In this document: positions 43,601 to 53,200 of the stretch, one piece after another | Layout: each line of letters starts with the position of its first letter | How positions within the stretch are numbered: the first letter of the stretch is position 1 | Source of the DNA: Rhodospirillales bacterium | GTDB taxonomy: Bacteria; Pseudomonadota; Alphaproteobacteria; BOG-932; Roseiterribacteraceae | DNA: 64,000 nucleotides | Direction: 5' to 3' | NCBI GenBank assembly: GCA_028291365.1 | Contig: JAQGIE010000045.1 | Span: 1-64,000 of the forward strand | Made by a program: the position numbers and the translations under genes | The notes under the pieces: model-generated | What the model saw: the letters and a program-made list of their open reading frames with translations, nothing else | What the model was told of the DNA's origin: nothing | Database searches by the model: none

Positions 43601-43810
43601 GCGCTGCTGGGTGCCTTGCCGCTGATGCTCGGCACCGGCGTCGGTTCGGAACTGCGCCATCCGCTCGGCATCACCATCGTCGGCGGGTTGGTCGTGTCGC
43701 AGCTGCTGACCTTGTTCACGACGCCCGTCATCTATCTCGCCTTCGACCGGATCGCCCGCCGCGTCGACACGCCCGTCATCGACGCAGACGATGAAGGGGT
43801 GCCGGCATGA
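40700..43810 (+). CDS. mdtB: RND multidrug transporter subunit (MdtB-like)
   Basis: A 1036-aa inner-membrane RND pump with 12 membrane segments and two large periplasmic loops. It begins [23 protein letters not shown]. The proton relay Asp pair is D403/D404 in [14 protein letters not shown], and the conserved Lys lies in [17 protein letters not shown]. The MdtB/MdtC type is shown by two successive RND genes after one adaptor. Together with the adaptor and an outer-membrane factor it exports drugs or bile-salt-like compounds. ATG 40700 follows the family B repeat and has no strong Shine-Dalgarno (GGTGAACGGCACAGATCA). Confidence 0.94.
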   Translation: MSTNPSQPFIVRPVATTLLMAAILLVGLVSFRFLPLSALPQVDYPTIQVQTFYPGASPEVMTSSITAPLERQFGQMPNLTQMSSVSSAGSSVITLQFGLDLALDVAEQQVQAAINAAGNLLPADLPSPPIYAKVNPADAPVLTMSLSSKTMKLTQVQDLAQTRLAQKISQIAGVGLVTISGGQRPAVRIQADPRALAAYGLAIDDLRTTIANANVNSPKGNFDGPSRSYTINANDQLKSAAEYENLVVAYKNGAPVRLGDVGDVVEGAENSKLAAWVDRTPAVVLNVQRQPGANVIDTVDRIRALLPSLQASLPAAVELRVLTDRTVTIRASVNDVEIELCLAVLLVVAVIYAFLGNARATIIPSLSVPLSLIGTFAFMYLAGYSLNNLSLMALTIATGFVVDDAIVMIENIARYIEEGEDPLHAALKGSRQIGFTIVSLTVSLIAVLIPLLFMGDVVGRLFREFAVTLAVTILISAVVSLTLVPMLCAKLLKRPSEYEEGRFARWSRERFDALIHQYDRALVWVLARQKATLWVAFGTLVLTGLLYVVVPKGFFPVQDTGLIQGVSEAAQSISFKAMSERQQQIADLVLQDPDVESLTSFIGTDGSNATLNAGRFLINLKPHNQRSNDAVQVIHNLQDRVSHIPGISLLMQPVQDLTIDTTFSRAQYQFVLETTDPALLDSWVPKLVDALRGHPELTDVASDQQPNGLSAYIRIDRDTAARFGVTPATIDQALYDAFGQRIISTIFTQSTQYRVILEASPDLQGSLDSLAQIRIPTAGGGQVPLTAIASVEQRAAPLLINHRAQFPAATVSFNVARGGSLGAAVEAITAAEQEIGLPLSVQTRFQGSALAFQSSLGSTLLLIVAAIVTVYIVLGVLYESYIHPVTILSTLPSAGIGALLALILSGQDLGIIGIIGLVLLIGIVKKNAIMMIDFALAAEREEGKSPLEAIHQACLLRFRPILMTTMAALLGALPLMLGTGVGSELRHPLGITIVGGLVVSQLLTLFTTPVIYLAFDRIARRVDTPVIDADDEGVPA

Positions 43811-43818
43811 CGATCCAT

Positions 43819-43935
43819 ATTCCCCGCGAAGCTTGTCCCGGCCCCCGAGCCGGGGGCGGGGATCTATTCAACCACCGCCGCGATCTGCGTCGGTCCGCCC
43901 CGGCGGCCCGATGGATCCCCGCTTTCGCGGGGAAT
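43819..43935. repeat. Dispersed palindromic repeat, family A, copy 3
   Basis: The left arm ATTCCCCGCGAAGC and right arm GGATCCCCGCTTTCGCGGGG enclose a GC-rich centre with a nested GCCCCCGAGCCGGGGGC-type hairpin. It fills the mdtB-mdtC gap. The end of the right arm (GCGGGGAAT) lies 3-11 bases before ATG 43938 and is the only ribosome-binding-like sequence for mdtC. Confidence 0.87.
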
Positions 43936-43937
43936 AA

Positions 43938-46900
43938 ATGAACATCTCCGAACCCTTCATCCGGCGTCCCGTCGCGACGACGCTGCTGACGATCGGCATC
44001 TTCCTCGCCGGCCTGGTCGCCTATTTCCTGCTGCCGGTTTCGCCGCTGCCGCAGATCGACATTCCGACCATCCAGGTCCAGGCGGTCATGGCGGGGGCCA
44101 GCCCCGAAGACATGGCGATTTCGGTGGCGACGCCGCTCGAACGGCGGCTCGGCCAGATCGCCGACGTCACCGAGATGACGTCGCAAAGTTCGGTTGGCAG
44201 CACGCGCATCGTGCTGCAGTTCGGGCTCAACCGCGACATCGACGGGGCGGCGCGCGACGTGCAGGCGGCGATCAACGCCTCGCGCGTCGACCTGCCGACG
44301 TCGCTGCGGTCGAACCCGACCTATCGCAAATTCAACCCGGCCGACCAGCCCGTCGTCATGTTGACGATGCAGTCGGCGACCATGTCGCCGGGTCAGATCT
44401 TCGACGCCGCTTCGATCGTGCTGCAGCAGAAGATCAGCCAGCTTCCGGGCGTCGGACAGGTGCAGATCTTCGGCAGTTCGAACCCCGCAGTCCGGGTCGA
44501 GATCAATCCGAAGGCGCTGTGGAAATATGGCATTGGCCTCGACGACGTGCGCGCCGCCCTGTCGAGCGCCAACGCCAATGCGCCCAAGGGCCAGATCGAG
44601 CAGGGCGAGCTGCGCTTCCAGCTCTACACCAACGACCAGGCGCGCAGCGCCGACGAGTATCGGCCGCTGGTGGTCGCATATCGCAACGGGGCAGCGGTGC
44701 GGCTGGGCGACGTCGCCGAGGTGGTGGATTCGGTCGAGGATCTGCGCAACCAGGGTCTCACCAACGGCAAGCCCGCCATCATCGTCCAGGTGCAGCGGCA
44801 ACCCGGCGCCAACATCATCGACATGGTCGATCGCGTCAAAGCGCTGATGCCGGAATTGCAGGCATCGATCCCGCCGCAGATCGACCTCAAGCTCGGCGTC
44901 GATCGTACCGTATCGATCCGGCGCTCGCTGATCGAGGTCGAGCGCACCCTGGTCATTTCGGTGCTGCTGGTGATCGGCGTCGTCTTCATCTTCCTGCGCG
45001 ACGCGCGCGCCACGCTGGTGCCCGCGGTTGCCGTGCCGGTGTCGTTGGTGACCGCCTTCGGGTTCATGTATCTGCTCGGCTACAGCCTGAACAACATGTC
45101 GCTGATGGCGCTGACGGTCGCGACCGGCTTCGTCGTCGACGACGCCATCGTGGTGCTGGAAAATACCAAGCGCCATATCGAAGCGGGGATGGGCCGCTAT
45201 CGCGCGGCACTGCTCGGCGCGCGGGAAGTCGGATTCACCGTGCTGTCGATGAGCATCTCGCTCGTCGCGGTGTTCATGCCGATCCTGCTGATGGGCGGCC
45301 TGCCGGGGCGGTTCTTCCGCGAATTCGCCGTCGTGCTCACGACGTCGATCCTGGTTTCGATGGTGGTGTCGCTGACCACCACGCCGATGATGTGCGCGCT
45401 GCTGTTGCACGACCACAAGCACAAGCCCAGGGCCGCCCGCCGGTCGCGCCTGCTCGACAAGTTCGAACAGGGCTTCGCGTGGCTGACGCGCAAATATGAA
45501 GGCGGCCTGATGTGGTCGCTGCGCAATGGGCGGCTGGTGCTGCTGATCCTGCTGATCACCATCGTGCTCAACGTCTATCTCTACATCATGGTGCCGAAGG
45601 GTTTTTTCCCGCAGCAGGATACCGGCCTGCTGTTCGCGGGGCTGCGCGGCGACCAGAGCATCTCGTTCCAGGCGATGCAGAAGAAGATCGCCGACTTCCA
45701 GGACATCCTGCTCAAGGATCCGGCGGTCGAAACGGTGATCGGATTCAGCGGCGGCGGGCGCGGCGGTGCCAATAGCGGCAACATGTTCGTGCAGCTGAAG
45801 CCGCGGAATGAGCGCGACCCTACCGACGAGGTGATGAACCGGCTGCGGCCGAAATTGTCGTCGGTGCCGGGCGCGCAGGCGTTCATGGCGCAGGTCGGCG
45901 ACATTCCCGGCCAGGGCGGACGCCAGGGCAACGGCACCTATCAATATACGCTGCTCGGCGACGATCTGAACGAAGTGCGCAAATGGTCGTTGGCCTTGCG
46001 CGACGAACTGCAGCAGAACGCGGCTGAATTGACCGACGTCAATTCGGACCAGGAAGACAAGGGCCTCGAAGTCGCGCTGCAGATCGATCGCGACACGGCG
46101 GCGCGGCTTGGGATCCAGACCAGCCAGATCGACAATGCGCTGTATGACGCGTTCGGCCAGCGCCAGGTCTCGACCATCTTCAACGCCGTCAACCAATATA
46201 AGGTGGTGATGGAGGTCGAACCGCGTTTCTGGCAGAGCCCCGAGACGCTGAACGAAGTCTATGTTCCGACCTCGGGCGGCGCCCCAGCCGGCAGCAAGGC
46301 GACCAATGCGCTCGCCGGCACCTTCAGCACGCAATCGACCGGCACGGGCGGCGCCGCCAACCAGACGACGGCGGCCAACGCGGCCAACGCCGCCGCCAGC
46401 GTCAGCGTGCGCAACGCGTCGCAGAATCGGATCGGCAGCACGGCGGGCGCGGGCACCAACACCGGGTCGGCGGTGTCGACCTCGTCGTCGAACATGGTCC
46501 CGCTATCGGCCATCGCGAGCTGGGGCCCGGGCACGACGCCGCTCTCGGTCAACCATCAGGGCCCGTACGTCGCCACGACGATTTCGTTCAACACCGCCAG
46601 CGGCGTGTCGTTGAGCCAGGCGACCGAGGCGATCAAGGCGGCCGAGGCGCGCATCAAAATGCCGAGCTCGGTGATCGGCGAATTCGCGGGCAGCGCGCGG
46701 CAATTCCAGCAGACGACCGGCAGCACGCCGATCCTGCTGCTCGCCACCTTGCTCGCCGTCTATATCGTGCTCGGCATCCTGTACGAGAGCTACGTGCATC
46801 CGCTGACGGTGCTCTCGACCCTGCCGTCGGCGGGCATCGGGGCGCTCCTGGCGATGTTGCTGTTCAACATCGAGTTCGGCCTGATCTCGTTGATCGGCGT

Positions 46901-47252
46901 CATCCTGCTGATCGGCATCGTCAAGAAGAACGCGATCATGATGATCGACTTCGCGCTCGACGCCGAACGCACCCGCGGCCTGGACAGTCTGTCGGCGATT
47001 CGCGAAGCCTGTCTGCTGCGCTTTCGCCCCATCATGATGACGACGGCCGCCGCGATGCTGGGTGCGTTGCCGCTGGCGCTCGGTTCGGGTGACGGCGCCG
47101 AGCTGCGGCAGCCATTGGGTATTTCGATCTTCGGCGGTCTGCTCCTCAGCCAGCTGCTGACACTGTTCACCACGCCGGTGATCTATCTCGCGCTCGACAA
47201 GCGCCGCCGCAAGGATCGGGCGGTGAACGCGGCTTTGGTGCCGGCGGAATGA
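43938..47252 (+). CDS. mdtC: RND multidrug transporter subunit (MdtC-like) with low-complexity insert
   Basis: A 1104-aa RND pump that starts [23 protein letters not shown]. The Asp pair D401/D402 is in [14 protein letters not shown], and [20 protein letters not shown] carries the Lys. MdtC proteins are usually about 1025 aa. The surplus lies at about residues 782-851 (46281-46490), an Ala/Thr/Ser/Asn/Gly-rich stretch in the second periplasmic loop just before NMVPLSAIASW; mdtB has only [16 protein letters not shown] there. It is fourth in the efflux operon. The stop overlaps a possible upstream start of the next gene. Confidence 0.94.
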   Translation: MNISEPFIRRPVATTLLTIGIFLAGLVAYFLLPVSPLPQIDIPTIQVQAVMAGASPEDMAISVATPLERRLGQIADVTEMTSQSSVGSTRIVLQFGLNRDIDGAARDVQAAINASRVDLPTSLRSNPTYRKFNPADQPVVMLTMQSATMSPGQIFDAASIVLQQKISQLPGVGQVQIFGSSNPAVRVEINPKALWKYGIGLDDVRAALSSANANAPKGQIEQGELRFQLYTNDQARSADEYRPLVVAYRNGAAVRLGDVAEVVDSVEDLRNQGLTNGKPAIIVQVQRQPGANIIDMVDRVKALMPELQASIPPQIDLKLGVDRTVSIRRSLIEVERTLVISVLLVIGVVFIFLRDARATLVPAVAVPVSLVTAFGFMYLLGYSLNNMSLMALTVATGFVVDDAIVVLENTKRHIEAGMGRYRAALLGAREVGFTVLSMSISLVAVFMPILLMGGLPGRFFREFAVVLTTSILVSMVVSLTTTPMMCALLLHDHKHKPRAARRSRLLDKFEQGFAWLTRKYEGGLMWSLRNGRLVLLILLITIVLNVYLYIMVPKGFFPQQDTGLLFAGLRGDQSISFQAMQKKIADFQDILLKDPAVETVIGFSGGGRGGANSGNMFVQLKPRNERDPTDEVMNRLRPKLSSVPGAQAFMAQVGDIPGQGGRQGNGTYQYTLLGDDLNEVRKWSLALRDELQQNAAELTDVNSDQEDKGLEVALQIDRDTAARLGIQTSQIDNALYDAFGQRQVSTIFNAVNQYKVVMEVEPRFWQSPETLNEVYVPTSGGAPAGSKATNALAGTFSTQSTGTGGAANQTTAANAANAAASVSVRNASQNRIGSTAGAGTNTGSAVSTSSSNMVPLSAIASWGPGTTPLSVNHQGPYVATTISFNTASGVSLSQATEAIKAAEARIKMPSSVIGEFAGSARQFQQTTGSTPILLLATLLAVYIVLGILYESYVHPLTVLSTLPSAGIGALLAMLLFNIEFGLISLIGVILLIGIVKKNAIMMIDFALDAERTRGLDSLSAIREACLLRFRPIMMTTAAAMLGALPLALGSGDGAELRQPLGISIFGGLLLSQLLTLFTTPVIYLALDKRRRKDRAVNAALVPAE

Positions 47253-47281
47253 ACGATTTCTCTCTGCTCGGAAGAACAAGA

Positions 47282-48754
47282 ATGAACCGGATGTCGAAGA
47301 AGAGCAGCGCGGCGTTGCTGTCGCTTCTACTCGCCAGCTGCACCGTCGGCCCCGACTATGTGCGTCCGACCACCGACATTCCCGCCGCCTTCAAGGAGCA
47401 GGCGGGATGGAAGCCGGCGAACCCGGCCGACAGCGCGCCGCGCGGCGAGTGGTGGCGCGCCTTCCACGACTCGACGCTCGATAACCTGCAGGTGCGGCTG
47501 CTCGACGCCAACCAGTCGCTGCGCGTTGCCGAAGCCAATTACCGCCAGGCGACGGCGCTCACCGATCAGGCCCGGGCGCAGCTCTTCCCGACGCTCGGCG
47601 CCAGTTTCGACGCGACGCGCAGCGGCACGTTCGATCGCGGCAACGCGGCGCCGTCGAACCTGCCCGCCGGCACCAATGTTTCGTCGGGCGGCGGTACGCG
47701 CACGAACTATAGCGCCAGCCTGAACGCCAGCTGGGACATCGATCTGTGGGGCCGCATCCGGCGCACGATCGAATCGCAGAATGAAAGCGCGCTCGCCAGC
47801 GCCGCCGATCTCGCCAATGCGCGCTTGTCGCTGCAGGCGCAGCTCGCCAGCGCCTATGTGCAGCTTCGCTTCGAGGACGAGCTGCAGCGGCTGCTCGACG
47901 CCACGGTCGAGGCCTTTACGCGCGCGCTCAAGATCACCCAGAACCAGTACGGCGCCGGTTTCGCCATGCGATCCGACGTTGACCAGGCGCAGACCCAGCT
48001 CGAACAGACGCGTGCACAGGCGATCGCGGTCCGAAGTTCGCGCCAGCAGTTCGAACATGCGATCGCAGTGCTGGTCGGCACCCCGCCCGCCAATTTCGAT
48101 CTGGCCCCGGGGCGCTTGGCCCTGAGTCTGCCGCAAGTTCCGATGGCGCTGCCGTCGACCTTGCTCGAACGCCGGCCCGACGTGGCGTCGTCCGAACGTC
48201 TCGTCGCATCGGCGAATGCCCAGATCGGTGTCGCCATCGCGGCCTGGTTCCCCGACCTGTCGCTGTCGGGCTCGTACGGAGTCAGCGGGTCGCCGATCGG
48301 AAAACTGTTCCGCGCCTCGAACGCGGCCTGGTCGGCGGGCGCCAGCGTGGCCGAAACCATCTTCGATGCCGGCGCGCGCTCGGCCCGGGTCGAGCAGACA
48401 CGTGCCGCCTATGATGGGACGGTCGCGCAATATCGCCAGACCGTGCTGACCGCGCTGAGCCAGGTCGAAGACCAGCTCGTCGCGCTCGACACGCTCGAGC
48501 GGCAGGGCAAGGCCCAGGCGGCAGCGCTCAGCGCAGCGCGCAGCGCGGAACAGTCGATCCTCGATCAGTACCGCGCCGGCCGCGTCGCCTATACCAGCGT
48601 CGTGCAGGCGCAGACGGCGGCCCTGTCGGCCGAACAGTCCTCGCTTGCGGTGCATCAGAACCAGCTGCTGGCCGCGGTGACGCTGATCCAGGCGCTGGGC
48701 GGCGGCTGGGACGGCACCGCCGCAGGTGCCGTGGTGCAGCCGGCCGCCAACTAG
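47282..48754 (+). CDS. Outer-membrane efflux lipoprotein, NodT/RND family
   Basis: A 490-aa TolC-like channel. ATG 47282 (GGAAG upstream) opens a lipoprotein signal with lipobox LLLASC. The mature start CTVGPDYVRPTTDIPAAF is the NodT family hallmark. Two repeated alpha-barrel halves follow, with WWRAFHDSTLDNLQVRLLDA, SWDIDLWGRIRRTIESQ and LLERRPDVASSERLVASANA as diagnostic segments. It provides the outer-membrane exit for the MdtABC-like pump. An alternative start at 47249 would overlap the mdtC stop (ATGA) but adds a non-signal leader. Confidence 0.95.
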   Translation: MNRMSKKSSAALLSLLLASCTVGPDYVRPTTDIPAAFKEQAGWKPANPADSAPRGEWWRAFHDSTLDNLQVRLLDANQSLRVAEANYRQATALTDQARAQLFPTLGASFDATRSGTFDRGNAAPSNLPAGTNVSSGGGTRTNYSASLNASWDIDLWGRIRRTIESQNESALASAADLANARLSLQAQLASAYVQLRFEDELQRLLDATVEAFTRALKITQNQYGAGFAMRSDVDQAQTQLEQTRAQAIAVRSSRQQFEHAIAVLVGTPPANFDLAPGRLALSLPQVPMALPSTLLERRPDVASSERLVASANAQIGVAIAAWFPDLSLSGSYGVSGSPIGKLFRASNAAWSAGASVAETIFDAGARSARVEQTRAAYDGTVAQYRQTVLTALSQVEDQLVALDTLERQGKAQAAALSAARSAEQSILDQYRAGRVAYTSVVQAQTAALSAEQSSLAVHQNQLLAAVTLIQALGGGWDGTAAGAVVQPAAN

Positions 48755-48842
48755 GGCTGCGAGCGCGGCGCTTGCTGCGCCGGCTGCAAATCCCTATGCC
48801 GGATCGACGCGGCCAAGCGCCGCACGATCTGGAGATCGCAGC

Positions 48843-49229
48843 ATGAACGACCTTTCCGGCCTGCATTTCCGTCTCGCCGTTCTGTATGCGATCGCCGCGC
48901 TCACGCTCGGCAATTTCATGGGAGCGACCCATGATTTCGGCATGCGCACCGTGCATGTTCACCTGAACCTGCTGGGCTGGGTCTCAGCCTCGATCTATGG
49001 CGTCTATCTGCGCCTGCATCCGGCGGTGGCGTCGACGCGCCTCGCGCGCGTGCATTTCGTCGTCGCCCATGTCGGCTTCATCATCTTCGTCACCGGCTTG
49101 GCGATGTTGATGCAGACCGACGAACAACAGGGCGCGCCATTGACCGGTATCGGCGGGCTGTTGTCGCTGCTGGGCATGATTTTGTTCGCGGTGCTGGTGT
49201 TCCGCACCAAGCGGCCGGTAGCGGTCTAG
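48843..49229 (+). CDS. Heme-copper-oxidase subunit-I-like small membrane protein
   Basis: A 128-aa membrane protein with about four hydrophobic segments (10-28, 40-58, 70-90, 102-120). THDFGMRTVHVHLNLLGWVS with H30, H38 and H40, and the later VHFVVAHVG (H71, H76), resemble helix pairs of cbb3/NorB-type subunit I. The chain is far too short for an oxidase. This family is usually annotated as cytochrome-oxidase-subunit-I-like. GGAG lies before ATG 48843. It sits after the efflux operon and converges with the Spy/CpxP-like gene. Function is unknown. Confidence 0.7.
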   Translation: MNDLSGLHFRLAVLYAIAALTLGNFMGATHDFGMRTVHVHLNLLGWVSASIYGVYLRLHPAVASTRLARVHFVVAHVGFIIFVTGLAMLMQTDEQQGAPLTGIGGLLSLLGMILFAVLVFRTKRPVAV

Positions 49230-49241
49230 CGACCAGATAAA

Positions 49242-49278
49242 GATCGGGGCCGCTGTCGCTTGGACAGCGGCCCCGATC
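49242..49278. terminator. Strong hairpin between convergent genes
   Basis: A 16-bp stem (49242-49257 with 49263-49278) closes a GCTTG loop. On the minus strand it is followed by TTTATCTGG, so it probably ends the Spy/CpxP-like transcript; on the plus strand there is no T tract. Confidence 0.7.
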
Positions 49279-49299
49279 GGTTGCGCGATCCGGATCGGA

Positions 49300-49833
49300 T
49301 CAGCGCGGGCCCATCTCGTGCGGACCGCCGTGAGGCATGCCGCCGTGATGCAGCAGACGGTCAGCCGCCTTCTTCTGGTCGTCGCTGAGCGACGCGTAGA
49401 GCGGCTTGGCCGCGGTCAGCAGCTCGTCGAGCTCCTTGGCGCGCTGGGTCAGGTGCTGCTGCTGGAACTGCAGCATCTCGATTCCGTTGGGGCCTGCCGG
49501 CGGCGTCTTGCCGTCATGCGCGCCTTCGAAGCGGGCGCGCCTCTTCTTGACGTCCTCGTCATGCGCCTTGGCGTGCTTGCGCACGACGTCCGCCACCGCG
49601 TTCCACTGCGCTTCCTGCTGCGGCGTGATTTTCAGGCTCGCCTTGGCGAAGGCGAGCATCGGCTCGACGCGCTCGCTCGGCAGCGGCCTCGGCGCGCCGT
49701 GGTGATGTTCCATCGCCGCCGGGCCCGGGCCCCCGCCCGGACCCGCCGGCGGAGTCTGCGACCAGGCATGCAGCGCGATCGACATGCCTCCGGCAAACAG
49801 GGCGGCGAATCCCGCCAGCACAACGCGTTTCAT
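49300..49833 (-). CDS. Spy/CpxP-family periplasmic protein (LTXXQ motif)
   Basis: A 177-aa exported protein with a signal peptide ending near LHAWSQT (about 26) and a Gly/Pro/His linker. Two LTxxQ-type motifs follow: SLKITPQQEAQWNAVADV (about 67) and LYASLSDDQKKAADRLLHH (about 150), separated by a long helical region. Spy/CpxP proteins are envelope-stress chaperones or, in CpxP, sensor inhibitors. His/Met/Gly clusters at both ends (MEHHHGAP and HHGGMPHGGPHEMGP) could bind metal. It is divergent from the autotransporter. Confidence 0.88.
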   Translation of the reverse strand: MKRVVLAGFAALFAGGMSIALHAWSQTPPAGPGGGPGPAAMEHHHGAPRPLPSERVEPMLAFAKASLKITPQQEAQWNAVADVVRKHAKAHDEDVKKRRARFEGAHDGKTPPAGPNGIEMLQFQQQHLTQRAKELDELLTAAKPLYASLSDDQKKAADRLLHHGGMPHGGPHEMGPR

Positions 49834-50205
49834 TCTTCGTCCTCGTCTGATTCATTGAAATCGGTGGGCGGATCCTAGAGGGATGCGCCGCGACAGCGAG
49901 CCCGACTTGGTAACGATTTCTACAGGTCCGGCTGCGGGCTCCGGCTGGGCGTGGATGGAAGACCCACACCGGCGGCAAGCCTGTCGGCGGCTCAGGTAAC
50001 GGCCTGCATCATCGGCGTGTGGCTGGAATCGGAAGGCCCACCCGAAGGCCATAGGATTTGTTACCGTTTATCATTCTCGTGTGTCGGCGCGTAGCACCCG
50101 TCGCGGCCTCTGCCCGGTCTGCGCCCCGCGTCGCGCGCGACTGTGAAACCTGCCGTTGCGCAACTTCGCTGGCTGATTTCGCGCGCTGCGCCCACCACAC
50201 CGAGG
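49834..50205. promoter_or_regulatory. Divergent intergenic region, Spy-like gene and autotransporter
   Basis: About 370 bases without a convincing gene. GGTAAC occurs at about 49909 and 50015, and GTTACC at about 50060, making loose inverted pairs. TTTATCAT near 50070 could be a -10-like element for the autotransporter. Nothing stronger is visible. Confidence 0.35.
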
Positions 50206-53200
50206 ATGATCAAGACCGCGTGTGCCGCGCTGGCACTGCTCTCGCTGGTGTCGGCTGAAGCCGCCGCCGAAACCCAAATCACGTCGACGCAATCGACTCC
50301 GATCGCGACGTCGACCGCCAATAACGGCTTGCCCGACGACATCCGGGTGACCAGTACGGGCGTGCTGCAGACGGGCGGGCCGACCACGGCCGCGACGCTC
50401 AACAGCAGCAACCTCATCACCAACGAAGGCACGATCAAGATCCTCGACAGCAACGATTCCGTCGGCGTCGCGGTGCGCGGCGGCAACACCGGCAGCGTCA
50501 ACAACAACGGCTCGATCGTGATCAGCGAGACGACGCCGGCAACGACGATCCCGCTGACAGTGGAGGGCAACCGCTACGGCATCCAGGTGACCGGGCCGCA
50601 ACCCTTCTTCGGCTCGATCGTCCAGGGCACCGGGTCGATCCAGGTGCTGGGCAACAACTCGGCCGGCGTCACGCTCGACACGCGGCTCGAAGGCTTCATC
50701 GCGCTGGGCGGTTCGACCGCCATCACCGGTGACAATTCCGCCGGCCTGCGCACGCGCGGCGTCGTGGTCGGCGACGTCACCATCGGCGGCACCGTTACCG
50801 CGATCGGCGTCAACACATCGGCGGCGTCGTTCGAACAGTCGATCCTGGGCCGCCTGACGATCCAGAACGCGATGACGGCGACCGGCTATTTGAACCCGGT
50901 GCGCACGACCGATCCCACCGCGTTCGCCGCGCTCGGCCCCAACGACATGCTGCAAGGCGGCCCGGTGGTTCGCGTCGCCGGCGATGTCGGCAACGGCGTC
51001 ATCGTCGACACGGCCGGCACGCTGACCAGCTCGGGCTCGGCGCCGGCGCTGTTGATCGGCGGCACGGCCAACTCGCATCTCGGCATTGCCGGCACCGATG
51101 TCGACAACGCCGCTTTGTTGCTGCGCGGCACGCTCGCCGCCGACGGCGTCTACAACAACATCACCGCGACGACGCTGCAGATCGGCGGCCAGGGCGGCAC
51201 CGTCACGCTCGACGGCGGCATCCGCAACACCGGCCAGATCAACGCCAACGCGTTCGCGGCCGGATCGACCGCGGTTCGCGCTGCTGCCGGTGCGGTCATT
51301 CCGACGCTGCGCAACGAAGGCGTCATCCAGGCGACCGCGACCGCGGAATCGCCGATCACCGTAAACGCGGTGCGCATCGAGAAGGGGGCGACGCTCAATT
51401 CGATCGCCAACTCAGGCACGATCAGCGCGACGATCACGGGTTCGAACGGCACGCATACACCGGTCGCCGGCAATGCGACGGTGATTCAGGATCTGTCGGG
51501 CACGCTGACCTCGATCTCCAACCAGGGCCAGATCCTGGCGACGCTCAATCCGGGCACGGCGGGCGAGGCGACCGCAGGCAGCAAGATCGCGATCGACGTC
51601 CGTGCCAATACCAGCGGCGTCAACTTCACCCAGACCACGATCGCAGGCGGAACGGTGACGCCGAACGTCGTCGGCGACATGCTGTTCGGTTCGGGCAACG
51701 ATCAGCTCAACCTGCTGGGCGGCACGCTCAAAGGCGCGGTTGCGTTCGGCGGCGGCAATGACTCGCTGAAACTCGACAATGGCGCGACATTGACCGGTGC
51801 GATCACCGACCCGAACGGTCGCGTCACGGTCGGCATCGCCAACGGCAAGCTGGTGCAGACCGGCTTTGGCCAGTTGAACGTGGCGGGGCTGAATATCGGT
51901 GCCAGCGGCCAGATCGTTCTGCCGTTCGATCCCGCGACCGGCCGCGTCGGCACGATCGCGGCGAGCGGCGGCGTCAATCTGGTGCAGGGTTCGAAGCTTG
52001 GCCTCGACATTCAGTCGAAACTGACGGCGCCGATCGCGCTCACGCTGATCACGGCACCGTCGGCGCAGTTCACCAGCCAGATCACGCTGGGCGACGTGCC
52101 GTATTTCTACAACGCGACGCTGGTGCAGAGCGCCGCCAACGGTACGATCGGCGTGCAGGTTCGCCAACGCACCGCTGCCGAAGCCGGCATTACGGTCGGC
52201 GCGAACGCCTATAACGCGATCTTCCAGCAGAACGACAAGGACGTGCAGATCGGCCAGGCCTTCTCCCGCGCGGTCGACCAGGCGAGCTTCAAGCAGCTCT
52301 ATGAACGCATGCTTCCGTCCTATGCCGGCGGTCAGTTCTATACGCTGAGCCAGGGCGTCGACGCGCTGGTGCGGGCGCAGGGCGACGACGCGGTGAGTGT
52401 GCGCCCGACGACGCGCAACGGTTTCTGGGTCCAGCCGTTCGGCTATGGCGCGTCGCGTGACCGCGATCAGGCGCCGGGTTTCCTCGGCGGCGGCTACGGT
52501 CTCGCGATCGGTTGGGAAAAGCCCAACACATCGGTCGGCACGTACGGCGTCTCGTTGTCGACGCTACGCACCTGGGTCGACGACAAGGATACCGATCCCA
52601 ACGATCGCACCGTGTCGAACTCCTACCTGCTGGGCGCGTACTGGCAGGTAAGCGGCAGCGGCATCAACCTCTCGGCCAGCGTCAATGGCGGTTACGTGAA
52701 CTCGGGCAGCACGCGCCAGATCAGCTCGACCGACAGCAACGACGTCGCGTTCACGCGCAACGCGGAAGCGCGCTGGGGCGGCCTGCTGGGCAGCGCGCAC
52801 GCCAGCGCGTCGTACCAGGCCGATCTGTTCGGCACCGTCTATGCGCGCCCCAAAGTCACCGCGACGTACCTCATCCTGCAGGAAAACGCGCACGCCGAAA
52901 GCGGCGGCGGCGACGGTTTCGATCTGCAGGTCGGCAGCCGCAACTCGACCCAGGGATCGGTCGAAGGCTCGGTGGCGTTCGGCGCGGCGCTGGGCAGCGG
53001 TGCATTCAAATGGCGTCCGGAAATCGAAGTCGGCTATCGCCAGCTGTTCGGCAACGGGGCGGCTTCGACCACGGCGCAATTCCTCAGCGGCGGCCCCAGC
53101 TTTACGCTCGACCCGCAGAAGCTGCAGGGCGGCGCCCCGCTGGCACGCATCGCGCTGCGTGGCGGCGATCGCGTTGCCGATGTCGGATTCGAGCTGGGTG

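Noticed and set aside
43776..46334. A minus-strand open frame of 852 codons opposite mdtC
   Set aside because: It runs antisense through mdtC, with biased composition (His/Arg/Asp), no motifs and no ribosome binding site.
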